Assembly: GCA_023384355.1 (NCBI GenBank)
Contig: JAHDWL010000005.1
Span: 92,643-145,658 of the forward strand
Direction: 5' to 3'
Length of the DNA stretch: 53,016 bases
Source: Anaerolineae bacterium
GTDB lineage: Bacteria > Chloroflexota > Anaerolineae > Promineifilales > Promineifilaceae
Shown here: positions 8,018 through 16,296 of the stretch, piece by piece
How the letters are laid out: each line of letters starts with the position of its first letter
Position numbering within the stretch: the stretch's first letter is position 1
Translations under genes and position numbers: made by a program
The notes under the pieces: generated by a model
What the model was told of the DNA's origin: nothing
The model's input: the letters and a program-made list of their open reading frames with translations, nothing else
Database searches by the model: none

Positions 8018-9109
8018 TTATCCCCGCAAGCGCTCCATCAGCATCGTCATAAAGCGCAGGTTGTGGATCGTCGCCAGACGGGAAAAGAGCGCGTCGTTGA
8101 TCTTGAACAGGTGGTGGAGATAGGCCAGCGAGTAACGGGAACAGGCCGGGCAATCGCAATACGGCGACACCGGTCCGGCCGCCTTTACGTGCTTGTCATC
8201 GCCGGGATAAAGATAGGTGAACCAGTCGCCGGCCGGCGAGAGAGGCGCATTGCGGGGATCGCGGGTGAAGACGAGCAGACGGCCATGGCGCGCGTCGCGC
8301 GTCGGCATGGTGCTGTCGAACAACTCGTACCCCATCCCGACGCACGCGACGACGCTGGCCGGATGCCCGATGCCGAGCGCGTGGACGGGAAACTGCGACG
8401 GCACCAGATCGCGCACGAGACCGACCATCTCCTCCAGCAAGTTCCCTCTCGCATCCAGCGGCCAGCCGCCGTAGCCGAAGGCGTCGAAACCGATCTCCAG
8501 CAGAGCGCCGGCGCATCGTTCCCGCAACTCGCGCGATAGCCCGCCCTGGATGACCGCCATAAGGCGCGGCCGCTCCGCCTCCCCCATCTTCTTCTGCTCA
8601 ACCAGCTGTAAATACGCCCGCTTACACTCGGCCGCCCACTTGATCGTCCGTCGCACTGACTCCGCCTGGGCTTCCGGTGGGTCATCAGGGCCGGTGCAGT
8701 CGTCGAGGCAAATGAGCATGTCACTGCCGTAGCTGAACTGAAGCTGGATGCTCTTCTCCGGCGTCAGAATGTACTTGCGGTCGCCGCCGGGCCGGAACGT
8801 TGCGCCCCGGTCGGTGATTGATCCCGCCTTGGGGTTCTGCCGGATGAGCGAGTATACTTGGAAGCCGCCGGAGTCGGTGAAGATCGGTCGTGTCCAGCCC
8901 GCCAGCCGGTGCAGCCCGCCCACCGCCTGAATGGTCGATGTGCCCGGCCGCTGCATCAGATGATAGACGTTCATCTGAACCGCGCTGACGCGACACGCTT
9001 CCAGATCCTCAGCCCCGACCGAGCGCACCACGCCCTGGGTGCCGTCGGGCAGAAATGCCGGCAAGTCTATTGTTCCGTGGGGCAGATGTAGGGTTTTTTC
9101 GCTCATCAT
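8018..9109 (-). CDS. tgt: tRNA-guanine transglycosylase, divergent
   Basis: A 363-residue TIM-barrel enzyme that swaps a guanine base in tRNA for a 7-deazaguanine. Conserved parts are present: proton donor Asp79 in FTDSGGFQV, Asp137 in DDCT, Gln188 in VIQGG, nucleophile Asp265 in FDSTMPTR, and the zinc site Cys318, Cys320, Cys323 and His349 (C-x-C-x2-C-x25-H). The pocket loop that reads GGLAVGE or GGLSVGE in ordinary bacterial Tgt reads GGWPLDARG here (residues 214-222), and LGIG replaces MGVG near 245. The frame stays open far upstream (to 9502), but that part overlaps the divergent rsmF gene and is not Tgt-like; ATG at 9109 (or 9106) is the sensible start. Base specificity is therefore uncertain. 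Confidence 0.9.
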   Translation of the reverse strand: MMSEKTLHLPHGTIDLPAFLPDGTQGVVRSVGAEDLEACRVSAVQMNVYHLMQRPGTSTIQAVGGLHRLAGWTRPIFTDSGGFQVYSLIRQNPKAGSITDRGATFRPGGDRKYILTPEKSIQLQFSYGSDMLICLDDCTGPDDPPEAQAESVRRTIKWAAECKRAYLQLVEQKKMGEAERPRLMAVIQGGLSRELRERCAGALLEIGFDAFGYGGWPLDARGNLLEEMVGLVRDLVPSQFPVHALGIGHPASVVACVGMGYELFDSTMPTRDARHGRLLVFTRDPRNAPLSPAGDWFTYLYPGDDKHVKAAGPVSPYCDCPACSRYSLAYLHHLFKINDALFSRLATIHNLRFMTMLMERLRG

Positions 9110-9121
9110 GATCGCCAAATA

Positions 9122-10603
9122 ATGAAGAAGACAGATCAACCAGCCGGGCCGCCGGCGGAATTTCTGGCGCGTATGCGCGACCTGTTGCCGCCGGACGAGT
9201 TCGCCGCGTTCGTGACCTCGTTCGAACGTCCGCCCCGAACCGGGCTGCGCGTCAACACGCTCAAGATATCCGTCGCGGATTTTACCAGTATCGCGCCCTT
9301 CTCGCTTGCGCCGATCGGCGATTGGGAGCCGGCCGGCTTCTTCGTCGACGGCGACGCGCGTCCCGGCCTTCATCCCTATCACGACGCCGGGCTTTATTAC
9401 CTTCAGGAACCTTCGGCGATGGTCGCCGCCGCATTGCTCGCGCCCTTGCCCGGCGAGACGATCCTCGATCTGGCGGCCGCTCCCGGCGGCAAGGCGACTC
9501 ACCTGGCGGCGCTCATGGCCAACCCACCCGCGACGAGCGCGCTCTCCGCATTACGGCGCGGACTTAACGCGGATGGTCTGCTGGTCGCCAACGATGTCCA
9601 CGCCGGGCGCGCCCGTCTGCTGGCCGACAATCTCGCCCGCTGGGGTGCGATCAACGTCCTGGTGGCCAACGACGAGCCGGAGCGACTGGCCGCGGCTTTC
9701 GGCTCCGCCTTCGACCGGATTCTCGTCGACGCGCCCTGCTCCGGTGAGGGGATGCTTCGTCGAGGTGAGCCGGTGGAATGGAGCCGGGCCATCGTGACCG
9801 CCTGCGCCCGGCGACAACGCGACATCCTGACCCACGTGCCCAACCTCGTGAAGCCGGGCGGGCGGCTGCTCTACTCCACCTGCACCTTCGCGCCCGAGGA
9901 AAACGAGCAGGTTATCGCCGATTTCCTTGCCGCGGAACCCGACTTCGCGACGATTGACCCGGTCAGGCGCGAAGGCTTTGAGCGCGGCCGTCCCGAATGG
10001 ACAGATATCCCGCCCGACGCGGCCGCCCCGCTATCGCGAGCAGTCCGTCTGTGGCCGCACCGTTTCCCCGGTGAAGGTCACTTCCTGGCCCTCATGGAGC
10101 GACAGAATCAGGCCGGGGTGAGCAGACCCGCGCTATATAGACCGCAACCCCCGGCGCGGGAGGAGCTTCGGCTATGGCGTGAGTTCAACGCCGCCACCCT
10201 GACGCTTGATCTGCCGGAGGAGCGACTCCATGCCCGAAACGGCCGCCTCTATTTGCTGCCGGGCGGGGCGATCGATTTCGGCCGTCTCCGCACGGTACGC
10301 TACGGGCTGCTGCTGGGCGAGATGCGCCCCGGCCGGTTCCACCCGTCTCACGAGCTGGCGCTGACGCTGCGGGCCGAAGACGCAACCGCAGCCATCGATT
10401 GGCCCACCGACGATCCCCGTCTGGCCGCCTACCTATCGGGCGCGGACGAGCCGTTCACAGGCGCAAACGGCTGGGTATTGATAACCGTGGATGGGTTCGG
10501 CCTGGGATGGGGAAAGGCGGCAGGGGGGCGGTTGAAAAACCACTACCCCCATTTTCTCCGCCGCGACAAAGGTAGAGTGCTGCCGGGAAGTCCCGACGTC
10601 TAG
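9122..10603 (+). CDS. rsmF: RsmF-like rRNA m5C methyltransferase (NOL1/NOP2/Sun family)
   Basis: A 493-residue SAM-dependent RNA cytosine-C5 methyltransferase. After an N-terminal RNA-binding part come the SAM motif AAPGGK (about 118-123), DAPCSGEGM with Cys206, and YSTCTF with Cys254; in this family the TC cysteine attacks the base and the PC cysteine helps release the product. The last 120 residues match the extra C-terminal domain of RsmF-type enzymes, which in E. coli modify 16S rRNA. The ATG lies only 12 bases from the tgt start on the other strand and has no ribosome binding site. Exact target nucleotide is not predictable from sequence. Confidence 0.9.
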   Translation: MKKTDQPAGPPAEFLARMRDLLPPDEFAAFVTSFERPPRTGLRVNTLKISVADFTSIAPFSLAPIGDWEPAGFFVDGDARPGLHPYHDAGLYYLQEPSAMVAAALLAPLPGETILDLAAAPGGKATHLAALMANPPATSALSALRRGLNADGLLVANDVHAGRARLLADNLARWGAINVLVANDEPERLAAAFGSAFDRILVDAPCSGEGMLRRGEPVEWSRAIVTACARRQRDILTHVPNLVKPGGRLLYSTCTFAPEENEQVIADFLAAEPDFATIDPVRREGFERGRPEWTDIPPDAAAPLSRAVRLWPHRFPGEGHFLALMERQNQAGVSRPALYRPQPPAREELRLWREFNAATLTLDLPEERLHARNGRLYLLPGGAIDFGRLRTVRYGLLLGEMRPGRFHPSHELALTLRAEDATAAIDWPTDDPRLAAYLSGADEPFTGANGWVLITVDGFGLGWGKAAGGRLKNHYPHFLRRDKGRVLPGSPDV

Positions 10604-10617
10604 ACCGGGAGTCTAGA
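10599..10617. terminator. Symmetric hairpin containing both stop codons of the convergent rsmF/UDP-sugar dehydrogenase pair
   Basis: TCTAGAC, 5 bases, GTCTAGA: a perfect 7-bp stem. The left arm holds the TAG stop of rsmF (10601-10603), the right arm the TAG stop of the opposite gene (10613-10615). No T run follows on either strand, so it is a hairpin at the 3' ends of both mRNAs rather than a classic terminator. Confidence 0.5.
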
Positions 10618-11926
10618 GGCGCACGATGCGCGCGTCGCCCGCGCTCTTCACCGCGTTCCGCGTATCGACGATGAGCCGGGCATGGGTGACAATCCACTCC
10701 CATTCATAAACCGCGTGGTCCGTCACGACGACCACACAATCCGCGCTCGCCAGCGCCTCGCTGGTCAAATCGACCGACGACATGCTGTGGGTATCGATGC
10801 GCAGGGTCGGGATGTAGGGATCGTTGTAGACGACGTCCGCGCCGCGCTCGCGCAAGAGGTGGATGACGTCCAGCGCCGGGCTTTCGCGCACATCGCCGAC
10901 GTCCCGCTTGTATGCTGCCCCCAGAACCAGAATCCGGCTGCCGTTGACCGCCTTGCGCTCGTCGTTGAGCGCGTCGCTGACCTTGGTGACGACGTAATCA
11001 GGCATGTGGCTGTTCACCTCGGACGCCAGCTCGATGAATCGCGCCGTGTAGTTCAGGGTACGTAACTTCCAGCTCAGGTAATGGGGATCGATGGGAATGC
11101 AATGCCCGCCCAGCCCCGGCCCGGGGTAAAAAGGCATGAAGCCATAAGGCTTGGTCGCCGCTGCATCCACCACCTCCCAGACGTTCAGCCCCAGCTTGTC
11201 GCACATCAGGGCAACCTCGTTCACCAGACCGATGTTGACTGCCCGGAAGGTGTTCTCCAAAAGCTTCACCATCTCGGCCGTGGCCGTGTTCGACACGGGC
11301 ACCGGCCTGTCGACCACGGTCCCGTACAGGGCCACGGCCACATCAACGCAGTCCGGCGTCACACCGCCGATGACCTTCGGCGTGGTGCGAACGGTATAGT
11401 CGGTGCGGCCGGGGTCAATGCGCTCCGGCGAAAACGCCATGAAAAAGTCGCGCCCGACCTCATAGCCGTTGCGGGCGAAATAAGGCAGGACAATCTCGTC
11501 CGTCGTGCCGGGATAGGTCGTGCTTTCCAGCACGACAAGTTGCCCGTTGCCCGGCGGCAGATGCGTCGCCAGACAATCGGCGGCGTTGACGATATAGGAG
11601 ATATCCGGGTCCTTCGTCTTGCGCAATGGGGTCGGCACGCAGATCGATATGGCGTCGGCCCCTGCCAGACCGGCGTAATCCGTAGTGACGCGAATCAGGC
11701 CACCTTCCACCAGCGGCCCCAGAACGGCCGACGGGATATCCTCGACGTAACTCTCGCCGCGACTGAGCGAATCGATCTTGCCCGGATCCACGTCGACACC
11801 GATCACGGCGAACCCCTCCTGGGCAAACGCCACGGCCAGGGGCAAGCCCACGTAGCCAAGGCCAACAACGCCGATGACCGCCTGTCGATCGGCTATTTTA
11901 CGAAGTAGCTGCTGTTTCCGATCCAT
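10613..11926 (-). CDS. UDP-sugar 6-dehydrogenase (WbpA/WecC type)
   Basis: A 437-residue NAD-dependent enzyme that oxidises a UDP-hexose or UDP-N-acetylhexosamine at C6 to the uronic acid, supplying surface polysaccharide synthesis. The N-terminal Rossmann motif GLGYVG (residues 22-27), KTKDPD, the central GLVNEVA helix, and the catalytic cysteine Cys276 in GGHCIPIDPHYL are all clear; this last motif favours the UDP-GlcNAc/UDP-ManNAc branch over UDP-glucose. AAAGGA sits 4 bases before the ATG. It lies downstream of a NusG paralogue after 134 bases; NusG paralogues often govern polysaccharide operons. The exact sugar is not settled. Confidence 0.88.
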   Translation of the reverse strand: MDRKQQLLRKIADRQAVIGVVGLGYVGLPLAVAFAQEGFAVIGVDVDPGKIDSLSRGESYVEDIPSAVLGPLVEGGLIRVTTDYAGLAGADAISICVPTPLRKTKDPDISYIVNAADCLATHLPPGNGQLVVLESTTYPGTTDEIVLPYFARNGYEVGRDFFMAFSPERIDPGRTDYTVRTTPKVIGGVTPDCVDVAVALYGTVVDRPVPVSNTATAEMVKLLENTFRAVNIGLVNEVALMCDKLGLNVWEVVDAAATKPYGFMPFYPGPGLGGHCIPIDPHYLSWKLRTLNYTARFIELASEVNSHMPDYVVTKVSDALNDERKAVNGSRILVLGAAYKRDVGDVRESPALDVIHLLRERGADVVYNDPYIPTLRIDTHSMSSVDLTSEALASADCVVVVTDHAVYEWEWIVTHARLIVDTRNAVKSAGDARIVRL

Positions 11927-12047
11927 CTTGTCCTTTTTATGTCAATTATGCTTTACGGAGGCGGGGGTTACGATTGTCTTCCCTTGATCCTCGCAGGGCC
12001 TCGCGTTCCGCATAATAATACCCCACATTAGGTCAATCCTCGCCCAT

Positions 12048-12059
12048 ATCCGGCCGGAT
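12048..12059. repeat. 12-bp perfect palindrome behind the NusG-paralogue stop
   Basis: ATCCGGCCGGAT directly follows the stop codon of the minus-strand gene ending at 12061. Without a T run it is at most a weak terminator or 3' stabiliser. Confidence 0.3.
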
Positions 12060-12060
12060 T

Positions 12061-12615
12061 TCACGGCTTTTTGACCTTTTCAAGATCATCGGCCGCCAGT
12101 TGAACACGCTGCGGATGGCTGCTGAGAAAAGCCAACAACACCTGAACCCGATCCTTGCCGGGCAAGCGGGCGTCAAAGATAGCCTCGTAACCGGTAAACG
12201 GGCCACCGGTTATGCGAACCGTCTCCCCTGGTTTGAACTTATCGACACGCAATACCCCCGCCGCATCCAGTTGCGCCATGCGATCCTTAAGATCATGGAT
12301 TAGTGAGTCCGGGACTACCGCCGGTTCATCGCCGTAACGGACCAACCCGTGCACCCCCGGAATCCAGTTGAAGGCGCTGCCGCCCAATATCTCCAGATCG
12401 GCATGGACAAACAGGTAGCCGGGAAAATAGGGGCGGATCTTTGAAGCGCGCGGGTTCGCGGGTTTGACGCGCACCGCCGGAAAAAACGATTCGATGCTCA
12501 CTGACTCAGCCTCGACCCTGAACAGCGAAGCCAGGTTTTCCGGCGACGACAACCGGTGATGAACATACCGCTCATTGTGCGGTTTGACGTGCAGGGCGTA
12601 CCAGTGTGCGGTCAT
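12061..12615 (-). CDS. NusG-family transcription elongation factor (specialised paralogue)
   Basis: A 184-residue protein with an N-terminal NGN domain (WYALHVKPHNE start, RPYFPGYLFVH near the middle) and a C-terminal KOW domain (FKPGETVRITGGPFTGYEAIF). It should bind the RNA polymerase clamp and raise processivity. Housekeeping nusG normally sits with secE and ribosomal genes; this one is 4 bases behind a membrane-protein operon and ahead of a UDP-sugar dehydrogenase, so it looks like an operon-specific regulator comparable to RfaH, LoaP or UpxY. The frame opens 63 bases earlier with a Cys-rich stretch inside the upstream gene; ATG at 12615 begins the conserved fold. No ribosome binding site is seen; coupling to the preceding stop is likely. 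Confidence 0.85.
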   Translation of the reverse strand: MTAHWYALHVKPHNERYVHHRLSSPENLASLFRVEAESVSIESFFPAVRVKPANPRASKIRPYFPGYLFVHADLEILGGSAFNWIPGVHGLVRYGDEPAVVPDSLIHDLKDRMAQLDAAGVLRVDKFKPGETVRITGGPFTGYEAIFDARLPGKDRVQVLLAFLSSHPQRVQLAADDLEKVKKP

Positions 12616-12619
12616 GGTA

Positions 12620-13957
12620 TCAGGACAGACCGAGCATGCGCGCCGCCAAGCCGGGCAGCAGACCGGGCAACAGGCCAATCAAGAGCGAAAGCCCGGCCAG
12701 GAACATCAGAAAAATCGTTGAAACCTGTGTGCTGGGGCCATCGATTTGTCGTCCTTCCCGATCCTGCGTCAACAGGATAGGTATGACCCGAAACAAAGCG
12801 ACCAGCCCCACGGTCAGGGCAACTCCGATTGCCACAACCGGCCACGGTGATGCGCCCTGACCGGCGACAACCAGTTGTGACCATCGCCCCGAGAAACCCG
12901 GCGTCGGCGGCATTCCGATCAGCGACAGACAGCCGTAGATCAGCAAGCCCGGTCGCAACAGGTCATTCCAGCGAGCGGCGCGCGTGGAATCGGCATCAGC
13001 CGGCGGTATGGCCAGCGCCGTGGTCACGAGCATCAGACCTAAAAAGCGCCCCATCAACGACGGCAAGGCGATCATCAACCCGTCTGAGCCGGGTGATAGC
13101 GCCGCCAGGACCAGCAATCCCGTGTCAAGAAGCAGCAGTCCGGCAATAATCCCGCGCCGATCCGCGGCTCGCGCCATCTGGAAGGCCGCAATCAGGGCTG
13201 TCAGCGCCGCGCTCCAGCGGACAGCGGACTGGAATTGAACCGACATCCTGGCCGCCGGCACCGCGTCCACCGCGCCGAGCAGATAGACAACCACGATCAT
13301 TTGACCGATCCCCAGCGCCAGACACAGGGCTGTCATCGGCGCGTGGCGTCCGAGGCCCCACACCCAGATATGAAAGGGAAAGCCGCCGAACCAGATCAGC
13401 AGCGCCGCCAACGGCCAGAGCCAACTTGATGAACCGGATGCTCCAGCCGGCGCGGACAGGGTCAATAATAGAGGTGCCATGCCGAGGGCAACCAGCAGCA
13501 CATAGCGCCACGACGCCCCGGCGGCCTCGAAGTGTCCACCGTGCAGAACGGGCAAGGTCAGCGCCGCCGCGGCAAGGATGAACACCGCCCCCAACGCGAC
13601 CGGGTTGATCATCAGGGCCACGGCCAACGGCGAGAGAATCGCCAGACCTACGGGCACCAGCGCCCGGCCGGCCGGAAAAAACAAGGTACAGGCGAAAAAC
13701 AGACCCATTGCCGGATAGAGGAACAGGAACAACGACCTGACGAACGGCGTCAACACCAACTCGCGGCCGAAGGCGATGACCGAGTTATCGGCGAACAGCC
13801 CCGCGCCCGGCGAGGCCAGAACCAGCAACAAGGTGAGCAGGCCTAGCGAGACCAGCCCGATGATCACGGTCACGCGCCGCCGCGAGCGCAGGGGCAGCGC
13901 GATGGCGGCGGCCACGAGCGGCAAGAGAGTGAGGATGAGCGGGGAGCCGGTGTCCAT
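12620..13957 (-). CDS. Complex I/Mrp antiporter-like membrane subunit (NuoM/NuoN type), lysine-free
   Basis: A 445-residue protein with about fourteen hydrophobic segments. Two landmarks tie it to the proton-antiporter-like subunits of complex I: GGFPFHIWVWGLGRHAP near residue 200, matching the helix 7 region PxHxWLPDAHxxAPT, and GMPPTPGFSGRW near 370, matching the GxPPTxGFxGK loop. Functional residues are missing: by my alignment the helix 7 lysine is Trp, the helix 8 lysine is Met and the helix 5 glutamate is absent; the whole protein has no lysine. ATG at 13957 follows the previous stop by 2 bases; the longer frame to 14401 overlaps the preceding gene and is not membrane-like. Proton pumping is doubtful; role unknown. 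Confidence 0.7.
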   Translation of the reverse strand: MDTGSPLILTLLPLVAAAIALPLRSRRRVTVIIGLVSLGLLTLLLVLASPGAGLFADNSVIAFGRELVLTPFVRSLFLFLYPAMGLFFACTLFFPAGRALVPVGLAILSPLAVALMINPVALGAVFILAAAALTLPVLHGGHFEAAGASWRYVLLVALGMAPLLLTLSAPAGASGSSSWLWPLAALLIWFGGFPFHIWVWGLGRHAPMTALCLALGIGQMIVVVYLLGAVDAVPAARMSVQFQSAVRWSAALTALIAAFQMARAADRRGIIAGLLLLDTGLLVLAALSPGSDGLMIALPSLMGRFLGLMLVTTALAIPPADADSTRAARWNDLLRPGLLIYGCLSLIGMPPTPGFSGRWSQLVVAGQGASPWPVVAIGVALTVGLVALFRVIPILLTQDREGRQIDGPSTQVSTIFLMFLAGLSLLIGLLPGLLPGLAARMLGLS

Positions 13958-13959
13958 GG

Positions 13960-14661
13960 TCAATCCAGAATATCGGCCGGAAGATAACGCGCCTGAGCCA
14001 GATACGCCACGGCCATGGCTACGATCAGTTGTGAACCGGCGAGAGCCACAGTCATGGCCAGCGACTGATCCAGAAAACCAAAATAAAGGGCGAATCCGGT
14101 CAGAAAGAGCAACAGCCCAATACCGGCCGGCAGTGGTTCTGCGGATGACGCCAGTCCGACCAGCCCTACCGCCGCAAGACCGGCAATCGCCGGGATCAAG
14201 TAGGTCAGCTCGGCGGGAATTACGTTCTGAAGCACACTTCCCGCGCCCGTCCAGACCCATATGGCTACCAGAGCGGCCGCGGACAGGATCAGGCGAACCA
14301 GCGCGCGATTGGAAACAGCGAGGCGACCAAAAGATCGCGGCGGAGCCAGGTCCAGTCGAGCCGCTTCCTCCCGCGTCAGCCCTGACGGTGGTCTTCCCCA
14401 ATTAACCTGCCAGGCCGTAATGAACAGAATAGCCGAGACAAACAGCCCAACAAGGGTATAGACGACCGCCAGACGTGGATCGAGCACATCGACAAACAGC
14501 AGTCCGGCAAACAGATACTGCACCAGCAGCGCCGGGACGGCAATGCGCATATCCCAGGCGACGACGGCGATGAATGCCGCGCCCAGCAAGATGATGACTG
14601 TCGGCATGCCCCGCAGGAATGCCAGTCGGTCCAGAAGGTCAAAGATAGTTGGCGCGTCCAT
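13960..14661 (-). CDS. Multi-pass membrane protein of the complex I-like trio, lysine-free
   Basis: A 233-residue protein with about seven hydrophobic segments and one cytoplasm-like polar loop (GLTREEAARLDLAPP). I do not recognise a family. Its last three segments have the length and order of a NuoK/MrpC-like subunit, but the two membrane glutamates typical of NuoK are not evident, so this is only a suggestion. It contains no lysine, like both neighbours. ATG at 14661 comes 5 bases after the upstream stop; the downstream gene starts 2 bases after its own stop. No ribosome binding site is visible, so translation is probably coupled, which implies the three proteins are made together. Confidence 0.75.
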   Translation of the reverse strand: MDAPTIFDLLDRLAFLRGMPTVIILLGAAFIAVVAWDMRIAVPALLVQYLFAGLLFVDVLDPRLAVVYTLVGLFVSAILFITAWQVNWGRPPSGLTREEAARLDLAPPRSFGRLAVSNRALVRLILSAAALVAIWVWTGAGSVLQNVIPAELTYLIPAIAGLAAVGLVGLASSAEPLPAGIGLLLFLTGFALYFGFLDQSLAMTVALAGSQLIVAMAVAYLAQARYLPADILD

Positions 14662-14666
14662 ACAGG

Positions 14667-16205
14667 CTAAATGATCCAGATCAACAGAAGAATGAGACCA
14701 AGTATCCAAAGAAGGCCATAGTCACCGTCCAGGATCGTCAGGGCATCTGCCAGTCCTCCAACGGCCGCATTCCCGACCCGCCGGATGCCGTCCATCACGC
14801 GATCTGCCGGCTGCGGCAGCGTCAAAGCCTCATGCAGCGCCCCGGCCAGGCTATCGATACCGGAGCCAAACAGGCCGATGATCAGACCACCGATGGCAGT
14901 GACGCCAATGACTGCCCACACCAGCCAGCTGACGTTCGAGGGGATGGCGTTCAGACTCAATAATCCGATGACCGGCAACAACAGGATCGCTCCCCGTAGC
15001 CAGGTATCCCGATCAGCCCGGCCAATATTCCCCAGGGAGCGACTACTGATGATGAGCGCCGCCAGCAGCAAGCTCCAGAGCATCGCCACCACAATCAGCA
15101 AGACCCATCCACCTGACGCGCGCCACGCCTCATAAAGGGAAGCCAGTACAGGAAAGCCAACGGCCAACGGCAAACCGGCGGCAACAATATATGCGATCAG
15201 TGCGGCCAGCGAGCCGGGTGTCAACCAACGCATCAGCGAGGGGCGAGCAGCGGCAGCATCATCGGCCGGTTGATCGCCCGCTGAGGTCGCGGGAAATGAC
15301 GCCGCCAGTCCTGGCAGCAACGGCACGAATACCGCCAGACGAATCCCGGCCACCAGCGCTTCCTGACCGGCCCAGACGGCGGCCGTCAGGCTTATCCCAG
15401 CCAGAGCAAGGCCGGTCGCCCGCGTTGCAGGCGTGGGTGATTGCCGCCAGACGCGGATCAGACCGCTGAAGAGCAGGAATAATCCGATCGCCGTTCCGAT
15501 CACAATGTCCGGAGTCGAGGGCATGGTGGCGAAAAGGGTAGCGACGAGAACAGCGCCGGCGACGACCAGCGGAAGACCATCGAGCATGATCAATGTCGGG
15601 TTTCCATGATCACTTCGCCCGTTCTCGCGACGATGTCCGGCGATCAATATCGTCGCCGCCAGCAAGCCGAACACAAAGCGCCCGGCCGGCAGCACGCCGG
15701 CCAGCCACAGAGGGAAAACGGCTATCAGGTAGACCCATGGGAAGCGTAGCCGATCAACTTCTGTTGACTCGCGTTCGCGGGCGACGAGAAGAGCCACGCC
15801 GCCCCATACCGCCGCGAACAGGGCCAGCCCCATGACGCGGGTGCGGTCATCGGCCGCCCATATCAGCGACAGGGAGGCGGCCGCCAGAAGCGACGACTGG
15901 GCGAATTGCCCCGCAAACCGGCCGATTGGGCGATCCATGATGGAACGTACGGCAGCCGTCAGCATGAGCAGCAAAACGATCCCTGTCAGTTGCCAGGCAG
16001 CTGTCGATATGGCCCACTGTCGCCCAAAAACGTTCAGGGTCGGGATTGGGTCATCGGGGTGGAACGAAAGCCAGAGGGACAGCGCCAGAAGCGGCGCGAC
16101 GAGTGTGACTACCACCAGGAGTCGAGGCCGCCGGCCGGCCACCAGGCTAATTGCAGCGGCAACGACCAACACAAGCCACAGGGCGGCGTAGGGTGCAAAA
16201 GACAT
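14667..16205 (-). CDS. Complex I-like membrane subunit (NuoL/MrpA/HyfB-like), lysine-free
   Basis: A 512-residue protein with about fourteen hydrophobic segments. Evidence for complex I ancestry is the AGLPLAVGFPVLASLYEAW loop near residue 345, corresponding to the GxPxxxGFxxK region of antiporter-like subunits, the amphipathic stretch near 460-480 and the tail LLWILGLILLLIWII, which resembles the ends of NuoL-type proteins in related genomes. Again there is no lysine in the whole chain. It is the first gene of a four-gene unit with the next two membrane genes and the NusG paralogue. A good promoter (TTGCGC, 17 bases, TAGAAT) ends 9 bases before the ATG and there is no ribosome binding site, so the mRNA looks leaderless. 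Confidence 0.65.
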   Translation of the reverse strand: MSFAPYAALWLVLVVAAAISLVAGRRPRLLVVVTLVAPLLALSLWLSFHPDDPIPTLNVFGRQWAISTAAWQLTGIVLLLMLTAAVRSIMDRPIGRFAGQFAQSSLLAAASLSLIWAADDRTRVMGLALFAAVWGGVALLVARERESTEVDRLRFPWVYLIAVFPLWLAGVLPAGRFVFGLLAATILIAGHRRENGRSDHGNPTLIMLDGLPLVVAGAVLVATLFATMPSTPDIVIGTAIGLFLLFSGLIRVWRQSPTPATRATGLALAGISLTAAVWAGQEALVAGIRLAVFVPLLPGLAASFPATSAGDQPADDAAAARPSLMRWLTPGSLAALIAYIVAAGLPLAVGFPVLASLYEAWRASGGWVLLIVVAMLWSLLLAALIISSRSLGNIGRADRDTWLRGAILLLPVIGLLSLNAIPSNVSWLVWAVIGVTAIGGLIIGLFGSGIDSLAGALHEALTLPQPADRVMDGIRRVGNAAVGGLADALTILDGDYGLLWILGLILLLIWII

Positions 16206-16243
16206 TAGCGGCCGATTCTAGACCCGAATTGCTCCATGCGCAA
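16206..16243 (-). promoter_or_regulatory. Leaderless-type promoter of the complex I-like operon
   Basis: Minus strand: TTGCGC (16238-16243), exactly 17 bases, TAGAAT (16215-16220), 9 bases, ATG. A T-rich run (16251-16263) lies just upstream, where an UP element would be. This is among the best-spaced promoters in the window. Confidence 0.6.
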
Positions 16244-16296
16244 AGTGGGTTAGAAAAAAATAAACATTCCGGGAGCGGGCATGAAGCGGGATTGTA

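Noticed and set aside
8018-9109. Could the odd Tgt be DpdA of a DNA 7-deazaguanine modification system?
   Set aside because: DpdA lies with dpdB-K genes, none of which are here, and this protein keeps the tRNA-type zinc site and length.
9110-9502. Upstream extension of the tgt reading frame (about 130 more residues)
   Set aside because: It lies opposite the conserved start of rsmF, is not Tgt-like, and the resulting protein would be far longer than the family.
13958-14401. N-terminal extension of the 445-residue membrane protein
   Set aside because: It is polar, overlaps the preceding gene, and the real ATG sits 2 bases after that gene's stop.
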